Assembly (NCBI RefSeq): GCF_003967535.1
Contig: NZ_BIFR01000002.1
Location: 2,170,001-2,234,000, forward strand
Length of the DNA: 64,000 nt
Source of the DNA: Tengunoibacter tsumagoiensis
Lineage (GTDB): Bacteria > Chloroflexota > Ktedonobacteria > Ktedonobacterales > Ktedonobacteraceae
Reading direction: 5' to 3'
A program made the translations under genes and the position numbers. This document shows, in pieces, positions 18,401 through 26,522 of the stretch; the first letter of the stretch is position 1; each line of letters opens with the position of its first letter. Under the pieces are notes generated by a model. That model was not told where the DNA came from, did no database searches, and saw only the letters and a program-made list of their open reading frames with translations.

Positions 18401-19315
18401 TTAGCCCGCCAGCCATTGCGTGACAATCTGCTTGCGCTGGCCGGTTGGGCCCGTCTGCGCCTCATATTCACGAGCCAGAAAATCTTCATATGCATGATCA
18501 AAACAGTCATTGGCAGCAGCTTCTGACCAACCCAACCTGGTATGAATAATCTGGCATAAATGAGGCCTCAAAGCCTGATTATAGGCTCGATCATCGTCAT
18601 AACTTCCTGTTCGATCCCATTGCCCTGGATCACAAAGCGCATCATAGCAACCAAGTGCCATAAGCATAACTGCCCGCCTGAGATGGGCCAGGCTCCAGGT
18701 CACCCCTATGACTCCTGAAAAATCGCCTCGAAAGCCAAGCTCATAGGCAAGATAATCTTCATAAAAGAGGCAGTAATTTTCATTAAAAAAAGTATTAACT
18801 TCCACATTGACCTGGCGCTGAAAAGCAGCAAAGAGGGCCTGGGTAACATTGGAACATTGCCAGCGACGCACCGCACGCGGCAGGAGAAGCCGCCGATCTT
18901 CAAACCACCATTGCAGTTCTTTTTGAGGCCAGGGATTACAAGGTTGCGGTAAAAACTCTGTCAACATGCTACATAGATCTGGAATGGCTTCTTCATCTCC
19001 CATCTCGCTGAGACAGAGTGTACTACACCAGCGCTCCTGGGGCGAGCTGCTTCGCATACCAGACGCTACTATCTGCCGGGCTTCTGGCAGACTACTGGCC
19101 GCAATGATGCATAGAGCAACGCAACGATCCAGCCTGTCACCTGTCTGAAGAACATTTAAGCAGCTTTCAGGCTGACATCCACCCCAACGTTGCTGAAATC
19201 GCTCCATCTCGCTCGCATACTCTTCCATATGCACAAGCCAGAATGCCTGCTCATTGAGACGCGCTTCATTCTTTGTCGCCCCTACTGTGTCTTGCCAGTT
19301 TAACCAATGAAACAC
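18401..19315 (-). CDS. Unknown protein, Cys/Trp-rich, HEAT-like helices
   Basis: 304 residues, no signal peptide or membrane helix. Residues about 50-115 look like helical HEAT-type repeats (DRCVALCIIAASSLPEARQ, SSPQERWCSTLCLSEMGDEEAIPDL). The C-terminal half is acidic and aromatic (NTFFNENYCLFYEDYLAYELGF). I do not recognise the family. It stands alone between a lipoprotein and the nickel/cobalt operon. HEAT-like repeats suggest a protein-binding scaffold, an inference only. Confidence 0.6.
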   Translation of the reverse strand: MFHWLNWQDTVGATKNEARLNEQAFWLVHMEEYASEMERFQQRWGGCQPESCLNVLQTGDRLDRCVALCIIAASSLPEARQIVASGMRSSSPQERWCSTLCLSEMGDEEAIPDLCSMLTEFLPQPCNPWPQKELQWWFEDRRLLLPRAVRRWQCSNVTQALFAAFQRQVNVEVNTFFNENYCLFYEDYLAYELGFRGDFSGVIGVTWSLAHLRRAVMLMALGCYDALCDPGQWDRTGSYDDDRAYNQALRPHLCQIIHTRLGWSEAAANDCFDHAYEDFLAREYEAQTGPTGQRKQIVTQWLAG

Positions 19316-19481
19316 ACCACACCACCCCTTCTAAAAAACCTGAAAGAACATACCTCTTATTTATCGACACATTCTCATTCATAGACAAACTCTTCTTATG
19401 CTACCAAAGAAAATGGCTCAATGCATAAAAAAACTGGAAAAAATCTGGCTGGACCCTACCTTATGTTCCACCTTTGGTGCT

Positions 19482-19518
19482 ATACTTGTTATTGCAAATC
19501 ATTTGCAATAACAAGTAT
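19482..19518. promoter_or_regulatory. Nur-type operator upstream of cbiM
   Basis: A 37-base perfect palindrome with 18-bp arms around a single central C (19500). Its core is TTGCAA-N5-TTGCAA (19492-19508), the form described for the Streptomyces nickel regulator Nur. A TATACT box at 19481-19486 overlaps the left arm, so a bound repressor would cover the promoter. It lies 80 bases before cbiM; a Fur-family gene closes the cluster. Confidence 0.82.
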
Positions 19519-19598
19519 TCGTCAATTGCTCATGAATAAATCCACAAACACCTATATACCCATAAGCGTCTGAAGTTTCTGCCCGAAGGAGAGGTGCA

Positions 19599-20912
19599 AT
19601 GCATATTCCAGATGGATATTTAAGTCCCGTCTTCTCATTAGGAGCTGGTCTGGCTACCGTTCCAGTATGGGGAGTTGCCGTTAATAAAGTCCAAAAAGTG
19701 CTCAATAACCGTACGGTTCCATTGCTAGCCATCTTTTCGGCCTTCTCATTTACGATTATGATGTTTAATATTCCTGTTCCAGGTGGTACCACAGCGCATG
19801 CTGTCGGTGGAACGATGATCGCTATTGTGCTTGGCCCCTGGGCTGCTGTTATTGGAGTAAGTATTGCACTCATTATACAGGCACTTTTCTTTGGAGATGG
19901 TGGGGTGCTGGCAATCTTTGCCAATTGCTTGAATATGGGGATTATACTGCCTTTTGTGGGGTATTTTAGTTATAAGCTTATTGCTGGTCGCGCCGCGCTT
20001 CTCTCTACACGGCGCGTCTGGGCTGCGGGTATTGGCTCTTATCTAGGAATAACGATGTCTGCTCTTGCAGTTGGCATCGAATTAGGGCTACAACCTCTGC
20101 TCTTTCATACTGCAAATGGACAGGCTCTCTATAGCCCCTACGCCTTAAATGTGGCGGTTCCTACGATGCTTCTCTCTCATTCTCTTGGTGCATCAATTGT
20201 AGAAGCTCTTGTAACGGCAATGGGAATCGGCTATATCCAGAAAAATTATCCCGGCTATCTCTCTTCACTACGCTCAGTTGTCAGTGGTGAGGCACTCGAG
20301 GTGGGTGAGCCTCAACGCATTCCAACCTGGCAATTTATGCTTCTGGGAGGGCTGACTGCTATTGCTCTGCTCTTTATTACCGGGCTACTCACTGGTAAAG
20401 GGCAGGTAAGCCATCTCTTCGGTGCTGATTGGAATCTAGTCGATTGGTCTGCCGTTGGAATGATGCTCCTCATTATCGCAGGGATTGCGCTGGTACTTAT
20501 TCCTCTTGCCTGGTATCTATTGCCGAGAAACATTCGTCGTGCTGGAACCTTCCTGGTCACCTTTGCAATTCTTGCCCCTTTAGGTCTGATTGCTCCTGGC
20601 TTTGCCTTTGGTGAAGGCAGTGCAACGGATGTTAAGCAGGCGTTTGGGTATATTCCGCAGGGGCTTAAACAGTTCTCGACGCTCTGGAGCGCTCCTTTTG
20701 GTGGCTATAATCTGAATGCTCCGTTCTTTACTGATCCTGGTGCGCCTCTCTGGCGGCAGGCAATCGGCTATGAGATGAGTGGGATCATTGGCATTCTGCT
20801 CATTGGAGCCCTTCTTCTGATCTCGCTTACCCTCTTAAGACGTAGCAGACAGTCATCAATCTCTTCGTCTCAATCAGTAGAACAGAGGAGAGGTAGCAAA
20901 GCGTCATGGTAG
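19599..20912 (+). CDS. cbiM: ECF nickel/cobalt transporter S component, CbiM fused to a PDGLE-like (NikN) part
   Basis: 437 residues. It begins MHIPDGYLSP, the metal-binding N-terminus of CbiM/NikM in which the Met and His near the free N-terminus take part in the site, and continues with six or more helices (to about 220). A cytosolic link then leads to three further helices and an extracytoplasmic segment (FGYIPQGLKQFSTLWSAPFG) that resembles the PDGLE domain of NikN/CbiN, although Pro-Asp-Gly-Leu-Glu itself is altered to Pro-Gln-Gly-Leu-Lys. AAGGAG precedes the ATG. It binds Ni2+ or Co2+; with a Nur-type operator in front, nickel is favoured. Its stop overlaps the cbiQ start. Confidence 0.9.
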   Translation: MHIPDGYLSPVFSLGAGLATVPVWGVAVNKVQKVLNNRTVPLLAIFSAFSFTIMMFNIPVPGGTTAHAVGGTMIAIVLGPWAAVIGVSIALIIQALFFGDGGVLAIFANCLNMGIILPFVGYFSYKLIAGRAALLSTRRVWAAGIGSYLGITMSALAVGIELGLQPLLFHTANGQALYSPYALNVAVPTMLLSHSLGASIVEALVTAMGIGYIQKNYPGYLSSLRSVVSGEALEVGEPQRIPTWQFMLLGGLTAIALLFITGLLTGKGQVSHLFGADWNLVDWSAVGMMLLIIAGIALVLIPLAWYLLPRNIRRAGTFLVTFAILAPLGLIAPGFAFGEGSATDVKQAFGYIPQGLKQFSTLWSAPFGGYNLNAPFFTDPGAPLWRQAIGYEMSGIIGILLIGALLLISLTLLRRSRQSSISSSQSVEQRRGSKASW

Positions 20913-21763
20913 CTGCAACAAAAAGCTCTCAATTTCAGATAGGCTGGCTGGAGAAAACGCTCTCTGGCATCTCCAGTTCTATCGAACAGGCTGTTTTTAC
21001 TGAAGAGCATAGCCATAAAAACGGGTGGCTTCAACGAATCGATCCGCGAGCCAAGTTGGGGATGTTCCTCTGTTTTGTGCTTGCGGCCAGTCTCTCGCGC
21101 TCATTCTTTGCTCTTCTCATCTGCTATCTCGTTCTGCTTCTGGCCGCACGAGCCAGCCTCATCCCATTTGACTTTTTTGTCCGCCGCGTCTGGATCGGCA
21201 TTCCCTTTTTTGCTGGGATTGTGATGCTCCCAGCAATCTTCTTTACCAATGGGCCACGTCTCTTCGATCTTCCAATTGGTCTCTACCATTTTGGCCCTTC
21301 AATCGAAAGTATCTGGAGTGGCTGCATTTTTATTCTACGTGTTGGCGTCTCGGTCTCGTTGGCAGTGCTGTTGATCTTGACAACCCCCTGGGCCGATCTG
21401 CTCAAAAGTTTGCAGGCGCTCCGCGTCCCAGCAGTGTTTACGCTCTTGCTTTCAATGACGTATCGCTATATCTTTCTGTTTCTCCATACTGCTAATGGCA
21501 TGTTTGAAGCGCGCAAAAGTCGAACGGTTGGCCGAACGAGTGGTCGGGAACAACGGCAATGGATTAGCGGATCAATGGGAAGTCTGATGCATCGCTCTTT
21601 CAGGATGAGCAATGAGGTCTATGCTGCAATGATGGCACGTGGCTTTACAGGCCAGATCCGCTCATACTCAGCTTACCGTATGCGTTGGTTGGATTGGTTG
21701 GCCCTTGGTATCAGCTTTCTCCTCTCCATCGTACTAGTTATATCAGGAGGATATCTTCGATGA
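20906..21763 (+). CDS. cbiQ: ECF transporter T component CbiQ
   Basis: 285 residues with about five hydrophobic helices and the CbiQ/EcfT coupling motifs with Ala-Arg-Gly (MMARGFTG) near residue 245. It is the membrane scaffold that links the S component to the ATPase. The start lies within the end of cbiM and its stop is part of the ATGA overlap with cbiO, so the three genes are translationally coupled. Confidence 0.92.
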   Translation: MVAATKSSQFQIGWLEKTLSGISSSIEQAVFTEEHSHKNGWLQRIDPRAKLGMFLCFVLAASLSRSFFALLICYLVLLLAARASLIPFDFFVRRVWIGIPFFAGIVMLPAIFFTNGPRLFDLPIGLYHFGPSIESIWSGCIFILRVGVSVSLAVLLILTTPWADLLKSLQALRVPAVFTLLLSMTYRYIFLFLHTANGMFEARKSRTVGRTSGREQRQWISGSMGSLMHRSFRMSNEVYAAMMARGFTGQIRSYSAYRMRWLDWLALGISFLLSIVLVISGGYLR

Positions 21764-22551
21764 CCCCTTCATCAGAACCAGTCTTTCAACTAAAAGGCGT
21801 ACGCTATCTCTATCATAATAAACATGTGGCCCTCGATACCATCAATCTTAGCATTCAACGAGGAGAACAGGTTGTCTTATTAGGGGCCAATGGAAGTGGG
21901 AAATCGACATTGCTGAAGATTCTGGATGGCATTTATGCTCCTTCTGAGGGTTCAATGTCAGTTCTGGGTGTTCCAATTAAAACAACTTCTTCTGAATTTG
22001 ATTCGTATCAATTTCATCGCCAAGTGGGCCTTGTCTTTCAGGATCCCGATATCCAGCTCTTTAGTGCTACGGTTTTTGACGATGTGGCTTTTGGTCCTCT
22101 CCAATTAGGCTTGACCATGGAGGAGGTTCAAAAGCGCTGTGCAGAGGCAATGGAGGTGATGGAGGTCACTCATCTAGCCAGGCGAGCCCCCTTTGAACTC
22201 TCGGGAGGAGAAAAAAAACGTGCAGCAATTGCGTCTGTTCTCTCTCTCGAACCAGAGGTTCTCTTGCTCGACGAACCAACCGCATCACTTGATCCGCGAA
22301 CAAAGTGGGTTCTTGTGAATCTTATACGCAAACTTGGGCAGTCAGGCAAAACGATTATTACCACAACTCATGAGTTAGAGATTGTTCCGCTCATTGCTCA
22401 AAGAGTGATTGTAATCGGAGAGGAACGCCAGATCATTGCCGATGATACACCGCAAAATATCCTTACCAATCGCCAGTTACTTGTTCAAGCTAATCTGATT
22501 CATGAACAACTTCATCCACCACTCGGTGAGTTGCAATTACAATCGTTGTAA
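21760..22551 (+). CDS. cbiO: ECF transporter ATPase CbiO
   Basis: The ATG at 21760 overlaps the cbiQ stop as ATGA and has AGGAGG eight to ten bases upstream, which decides the start over longer in-frame options. 263 residues: Walker A GANGSGKST, Q-loop FQDPDIQLF, signature LSGGEKKRAAIASVL and Walker B LLLDEPTASLDP. Single ATPase, expected to act as a homodimer with CbiM and CbiQ. The palindrome at 22531-22557 overlaps its stop codon. Confidence 0.93.
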   Translation: MTPSSEPVFQLKGVRYLYHNKHVALDTINLSIQRGEQVVLLGANGSGKSTLLKILDGIYAPSEGSMSVLGVPIKTTSSEFDSYQFHRQVGLVFQDPDIQLFSATVFDDVAFGPLQLGLTMEEVQKRCAEAMEVMEVTHLARRAPFELSGGEKKRAAIASVLSLEPEVLLLDEPTASLDPRTKWVLVNLIRKLGQSGKTIITTTHELEIVPLIAQRVIVIGEERQIIADDTPQNILTNRQLLVQANLIHEQLHPPLGELQLQSL

Positions 22552-22557
22552 TTGCAA
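22531..22557. promoter_or_regulatory. Second palindrome before the Fur-family gene
   Basis: Perfect 12-bp arms (TTGCAATTACAA and complement) around TCG, overlapping the cbiO stop codon (22549-22551) and ending 51 bases before the regulator start. It has outer TTGCAA half-sites like the operator before cbiM but with a different inner spacing. It may control an internal promoter for the regulator gene. Confidence 0.55.
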
Positions 22558-22607
22558 GCATAGTAGAAGCTCTCAATTGATATTGGGGATAGGATAGGAA
22601 GAGGGTT

Positions 22608-23114
22608 ATGCTCATGGGAAAGTATCTCTCATTGTCAGACAAGTCAGGCCATAAAATGAAAGCGAACTCAGCAGATACGGATACGCGTATTCGCGAAAAG
22701 GGCTATCGCTTGACGCCTCAACGCGCCCTTATTCTCCGTCTGCTTGAGGATGCAGAGGACCATCTCACTATCGATCAGTTGTTAGAGCTTGTCCACCAGC
22801 ACTTTCCTAGCATTAATCAATCCACTGTCTATCGCACTATTGATCTTCTTACAGAGTTGGGGTTAGTCAAGGAATCATTTATTCCTGGTCAGCCTTCAAC
22901 TTATGAAGCGAGAACAGAGACGACCCATCATCATCTGATCTGCAAGGCCTGTGGCAGCGTCCTCCATATTGATGAGCCTCTACAAAAAGAGCTCTTTCTG
23001 GCACTCCAACAACACTACCATTATATGAATATTGAAATGAATATTACCTCAACAGGATATTGCCAGCCATGCTGGCAGAAAAACCATTCTAGCCAGGTGC
23101 TGCAAGAGGAATAA
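22608..23114 (+). CDS. Fur-family metalloregulator, probably Nur-like
   Basis: 168 residues (or two fewer if the second ATG at 22614 is used; AGGAAGAGGG serves either). Winged-helix DNA-binding part with GYRLTPQRALIL and STVYRTIDLL; regulatory part with the His-rich TTHHHLICKACG and the zinc-structural pairs CKAC and CQPC. Its position directly after the nickel/cobalt operon and the Nur-type operator in front of cbiM suggest that it represses the transporter when nickel is sufficient. Zur or Fur activity cannot be excluded from sequence. Confidence 0.87.
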   Translation: MLMGKYLSLSDKSGHKMKANSADTDTRIREKGYRLTPQRALILRLLEDAEDHLTIDQLLELVHQHFPSINQSTVYRTIDLLTELGLVKESFIPGQPSTYEARTETTHHHLICKACGSVLHIDEPLQKELFLALQQHYHYMNIEMNITSTGYCQPCWQKNHSSQVLQEE

Positions 23115-23145
23115 GATCTTGCTCACAGATCTTATTCCTCTTGCA
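23101..23145. terminator. Two-way terminator, 19-bp perfect stem
   Basis: Arms 23101-23119 and 23127-23145 with a 7-base loop. The left arm includes the last codons and stop of the Fur-family gene; the right arm ends two bases before the stop of the convergent cbpM-like gene. Confidence 0.82.
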
Positions 23146-23146
23146 T

Positions 23147-23476
23147 TTATACTTCATTCTGCTCCAATTGCAGTGAGCGATAACGCTCCAGCTCTTTTTG
23201 CAAGTGTTCCAGCCGCGCAGATAGGCGTAAAATAATTTCGACCCCTTCGATATTTACGCCCAGATCTTCATACATACGCCGCACCCTCCGCAAAAGTCGA
23301 AGATCTTCCTCGCTATACCTCCGTGACTCTTCCACTACTTTTATTCCTGTCACCAGACCAGCATCGCTCAATTGTCGAATCACAGTAATATCTAAACGAC
23401 TATATTGGCAGATTTCTTGCTCATTATAGAGGTTATTTCGTTGGATAAAAGTGCTATCTGGCGATTGATCAGACAT
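23147..23476 (-). CDS. cbpM: Chaperone-modulator CbpM / MerR-type helix-turn-helix protein
   Basis: The ATG at 23474-23476 lies eight bases inside the end of the upstream DnaJ-family gene, with AAAGGCAGG before it. The 109-residue protein has a MerR-like winged helix (LYNEQEICQYSRLDITVIRQLSDAGLV, with RRYSEEDLRLLRRVRRM) and a C-terminal coiled coil rich in Leu, Arg and Glu. In enterobacteria CbpM binds and inhibits the J-domain of CbpA; the overlap with cbpA supports the same pairing here. An HspR-like repressor role is the alternative. Confidence 0.82.
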   Translation of the reverse strand: MSDQSPDSTFIQRNNLYNEQEICQYSRLDITVIRQLSDAGLVTGIKVVEESRRYSEEDLRLLRRVRRMYEDLGVNIEGVEIILRLSARLEHLQKELERYRSLQLEQNEV

Positions 23477-24488
23477 GGTTACCTGCCTTTTCTTGCTGTG
23501 TATCAGTAGCATCAAGTGAACGCGCAAACGCTTCAAAAAGTTGGCGCTGCTGCTGGGTCAATTGAGTTGGGAGCTGAACACTCACGTCGGCATAAAGGTC
23601 TCCGCGGACCTCGGCCTTTCCCAGTTGGGGCATCCCTTTACCACGCAGACGAAAGGATCGACCATTTGCTGTACCTGGAGGGATACGCAGCATGAGACGG
23701 CGTCCGTCAGGCGTAGGGACTGCAACTTCGCCACCTAACATAGCAGTGGTTAATGGCACGTCGATGCGCTCATGCAGCGTTGTTCCCTCTCGCACAAAAT
23801 GCTCATCTGGTAGGAGGTGCACAAGGAGATAGAGATCGCCATTGCCTGCTGTACCGGCAAAACCCTGGCCCGCGATACGAATGCGAGAACCTTCATCCAC
23901 GCCCGCTGGGATCTTTACTTCTAATCGCCGCTTACTTCCATCTGGCTGGCTCAACTCCAAAATTCGGCTCGTCCCCTGGTAGGCCTCTGCCAGACTAACG
24001 TCTACTTTTGATTCTGCGTCATTACCGCGTGTAGCCTGTGTCTGTCGTCTGGATCGCGAACGCCTCTCGCTCTGTGCATCAAATCCTGAATGAAAATACG
24101 TCTCAAAAAAATCTGAGAATGGGGATGAATTGCCACCAAAGAGATCTCCCAGATCCTCTTCATTCATGGTATAGTACTGATAATTTCCACCGCTAAAACC
24201 TCCACCACTTGCACTTGCCTGCCTCTCCTGTTGGCCTGCCCCTGGCCAACTTCCATACTGCTGATAATAGCTTGCCATCTCATCGTATTTTTTGCGCTTC
24301 TCTGGATCAGAAAGTACTTCATTCGCTTCGTTGATCTCTTTAAAACGGTCCTCAGCTACCTTATCACCAGAGTTCACATCTGGATGATACTGCCGAGCCA
24401 GTTTACGAAAGGCTTGCCGGATTGCATTCTGATCGGCGTTTTTGTTTACACCCAGTATCTTGTAATAATCTTTATACTCAACAGCCAT
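23469..24488 (-). CDS. cbpA: DnaJ-family co-chaperone, CbpA type
   Basis: 339 residues: J-domain (5-70) with the HPD motif in QYHPDVNSGD, a Gly/Phe/Tyr-rich region with a Ser/Arg segment (about 80-155), then two DnaJ C-terminal beta domains ending in a dimerisation tail. The zinc-finger domain of DnaJ is absent, which places it with CbpA. It stimulates DnaK ATPase. First gene of a two-gene unit with cbpM; no CIRCE or HAIR element was seen upstream. Confidence 0.92.
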   Translation of the reverse strand: MAVEYKDYYKILGVNKNADQNAIRQAFRKLARQYHPDVNSGDKVAEDRFKEINEANEVLSDPEKRKKYDEMASYYQQYGSWPGAGQQERQASASGGGFSGGNYQYYTMNEEDLGDLFGGNSSPFSDFFETYFHSGFDAQSERRSRSRRQTQATRGNDAESKVDVSLAEAYQGTSRILELSQPDGSKRRLEVKIPAGVDEGSRIRIAGQGFAGTAGNGDLYLLVHLLPDEHFVREGTTLHERIDVPLTTAMLGGEVAVPTPDGRRLMLRIPPGTANGRSFRLRGKGMPQLGKAEVRGDLYADVSVQLPTQLTQQQRQLFEAFARSLDATDTQQEKAGNHV

Positions 24489-24915
24489 GCAGTTAGCTCC
24501 CTGAAATATCTCGCGTTTCTCAAAAAATATCGTCTACAACAGGAATGTGGGCCTACTTCTACCACGAAAAAAATGGTTAAATGTATTCAAGCACGATCAT
24601 AGCAAGGTTCATTGGCTAAAAAACAGACAAAATGACATCTTCTCTTGCTAATAACAGGAGGTCTCCTTCATCAGAACAGCCAAACGGCTAACCACACAAG
24701 TTGGCGTCAGGAGGATTATTGCGAGGGCTTTTGCAGGTTGATCTAGATAAGGCTGGTAGCCATGAGGCAGACGCATGAACTATAATAGAGTGAAGTGCTA
24801 TCTATGCTATCATGTATCCACTTCAGGTAGAGATGTAACACCATGAGAAATTCTACCTGGTGTATAGCTCAAGCATCGGTAGAAGAATGACGTATAGAAA
24901 TCTGGATAAAGCAGA
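24489..24915. other. Divergent promoter region between cbpA and thiN
   Basis: About 430 bases without a gene. An 8-bp dyad (CAGGTAGA at 24824-24831, complement at 24852-24859) lies 57 bases before thiN and could form a leader hairpin. No TPP riboswitch core was recognised. Confidence 0.45.
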
Positions 24916-25569
24916 ATGCATGTTCTTATCTTCGCAGGGGGCTCAGTACAGCCAGGGTCCAGGGTCAATGCTGCTTTGGCACAAGCTGACCTTATTATAG
25001 CAGCCGATTCAGGAGCTGCTACGGCTCTAGACTATGGCTATCGGCCCGCCATTGTTGTGGGGGATTTTGATTCGTTAGCAGCACCTCTTGTTCAACAGCT
25101 CCAATTGGACGGATGCCAGTTTATTCGGCACCCGGTTGAAAAGGATGAGACTGATACTGAGCTGGCGCTGGAGATCGCAATCTCTCATGGCGCTACAAGG
25201 ATAACCCTCTTAGGGGCGTTAGGTGGCACGCGCTTCGATCATATGTTGGCAAATATCTTCTTACTTCTGGCCTATCCTCACTTGCCTGTCCGAATTATTG
25301 ATGGTTCAGCCTGCTGCTGGCTATTAACTGGACCTGACCAGAACACAATTACTGGAGCAGTCGGCGATATTCTCTCATTATTACCAATCGCTGGCTCCGC
25401 ATCTGGCGTCCGTACGGAAGGACTTTATTATCCTCTGCATGAAGAGACGCTCGCTGGTGGACGTCCTCGTGGGGTCAGCAATGTTCTGATACAGGAGAAT
25501 GCACTTGTCTACTGTACCCAGGGTCAACTGTTACTCATTCATACAGAACAGCGAAAAAACATCTCCTGA
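24916..25569 (+). CDS. thiN: Thiamine pyrophosphokinase
   Basis: 217 residues. The conserved ladder of this family is complete: ADSGA, VVGDFDS, the KDETDTELAL magnesium/ATP site and GALGGTRFDHMLAN, followed by the small C-terminal beta domain that binds thiamine. It converts thiamine plus ATP to thiamine diphosphate. Single gene; the Shine-Dalgarno (GGATAAAG) is weak. Confidence 0.93.
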   Translation: MHVLIFAGGSVQPGSRVNAALAQADLIIAADSGAATALDYGYRPAIVVGDFDSLAAPLVQQLQLDGCQFIRHPVEKDETDTELALEIAISHGATRITLLGALGGTRFDHMLANIFLLLAYPHLPVRIIDGSACCWLLTGPDQNTITGAVGDILSLLPIAGSASGVRTEGLYYPLHEETLAGGRPRGVSNVLIQENALVYCTQGQLLLIHTEQRKNIS

Positions 25570-25658
25570 CTCTCCTTCTCACTCACAAAACTTGTTGACA
25601 GAGAGAGTGAAGTGATAAAATAAGCACACCTGATTCAAAATGTGGGAAGGATGATGTT

Positions 25659-26489
25659 ATGGATTGTTCTCCTGTTCATGAAATCTTTTCGCACAATGCT
25701 CTCCTCACTGCCATAGAGGAAAATTTTGCGGAATATCTGTTGTATTGCTGCAAACATATAGAGGCCCATATTGAGGAGCATGATACGTATATCTCTGTAC
25801 GTACAGGAATTTTGCAGCCCTCTTTAAATGTTATCCTTCGCACACGTATTGCAGACCACGAACTTCCACAAAAAATGTTGCAGGCCCTCTCTCCTTTTCA
25901 ACAGCATCAATTGGCGATGTCCTGGCGGCTCTTCCCATCTCCTCAACTCAGCCATTTAGAGCAGCTGCTCTTTCAACATGGATTGTCGTATTTTGGCGAT
26001 GAAGCCGGAATGGCACTGTGCCTGCAACAGCTTCCCCCTGAACCTCTATGGCCTGCTGGTCTACAGATCGAAGAAGTAGAGGATTCAACATCACTTCAAG
26101 AATGGATCGTGACGTCCGCACATATCTTTAGCGAGGGTGCAGAACGGATCGATAGAGAATACATCAATTTTGAACAAACAGTAGTCTCCGGACAATACCA
26201 TCCCCTTCACAGATTTCTTGGGCGGCTTAATGGTGAAGCAGTAGCTACCGCTGCCCTCTTCCTTGGTTCAGAGACGGCTGGACTCTATTCAGTTGGAACA
26301 CGAGCAGACGTTCGTAGACGTGGCATCGGAACGGCACTCTCATATACTGCTCTTCAACTCGCACAACAGGCTGGCTATCAGCTATGTGTCCTTGAGTCAA
26401 GCATTCCTGGGTATCATGTCTATGCGAAACTTGGCTTCCGCGAATACTGCCGTATCCGCTCCTGGCTTGGCGATTTCAGTCCTCACTGA
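25659..26489 (+). CDS. GNAT-family N-acetyltransferase
   Basis: 276 residues. The N-terminal half (about 1-145) is an unrecognised domain; the C-terminal half has the GNAT acetyl-CoA motif A, SVGTRADVRRRGIGTALSY, followed by LESSIPGYHVYAKLGFREY. It may be a tandem GNAT with a degenerate first copy. GGAAGG lies upstream of the ATG. Substrate unknown. The next gene follows after 33 bases in the same direction. Confidence 0.82.
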   Translation: MDCSPVHEIFSHNALLTAIEENFAEYLLYCCKHIEAHIEEHDTYISVRTGILQPSLNVILRTRIADHELPQKMLQALSPFQQHQLAMSWRLFPSPQLSHLEQLLFQHGLSYFGDEAGMALCLQQLPPEPLWPAGLQIEEVEDSTSLQEWIVTSAHIFSEGAERIDREYINFEQTVVSGQYHPLHRFLGRLNGEAVATAALFLGSETAGLYSVGTRADVRRRGIGTALSYTALQLAQQAGYQLCVLESSIPGYHVYAKLGFREYCRIRSWLGDFSPH

Positions 26490-26522
26490 TAGTGACTCTC
26501 ATCAGGTTGAAGTGCAGTATAT

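Noticed and set aside
24489..24915. Possible TPP riboswitch before thiN or CIRCE/HAIR element before cbpA
   Set aside because: The conserved core sequences of these elements were not found on either strand.
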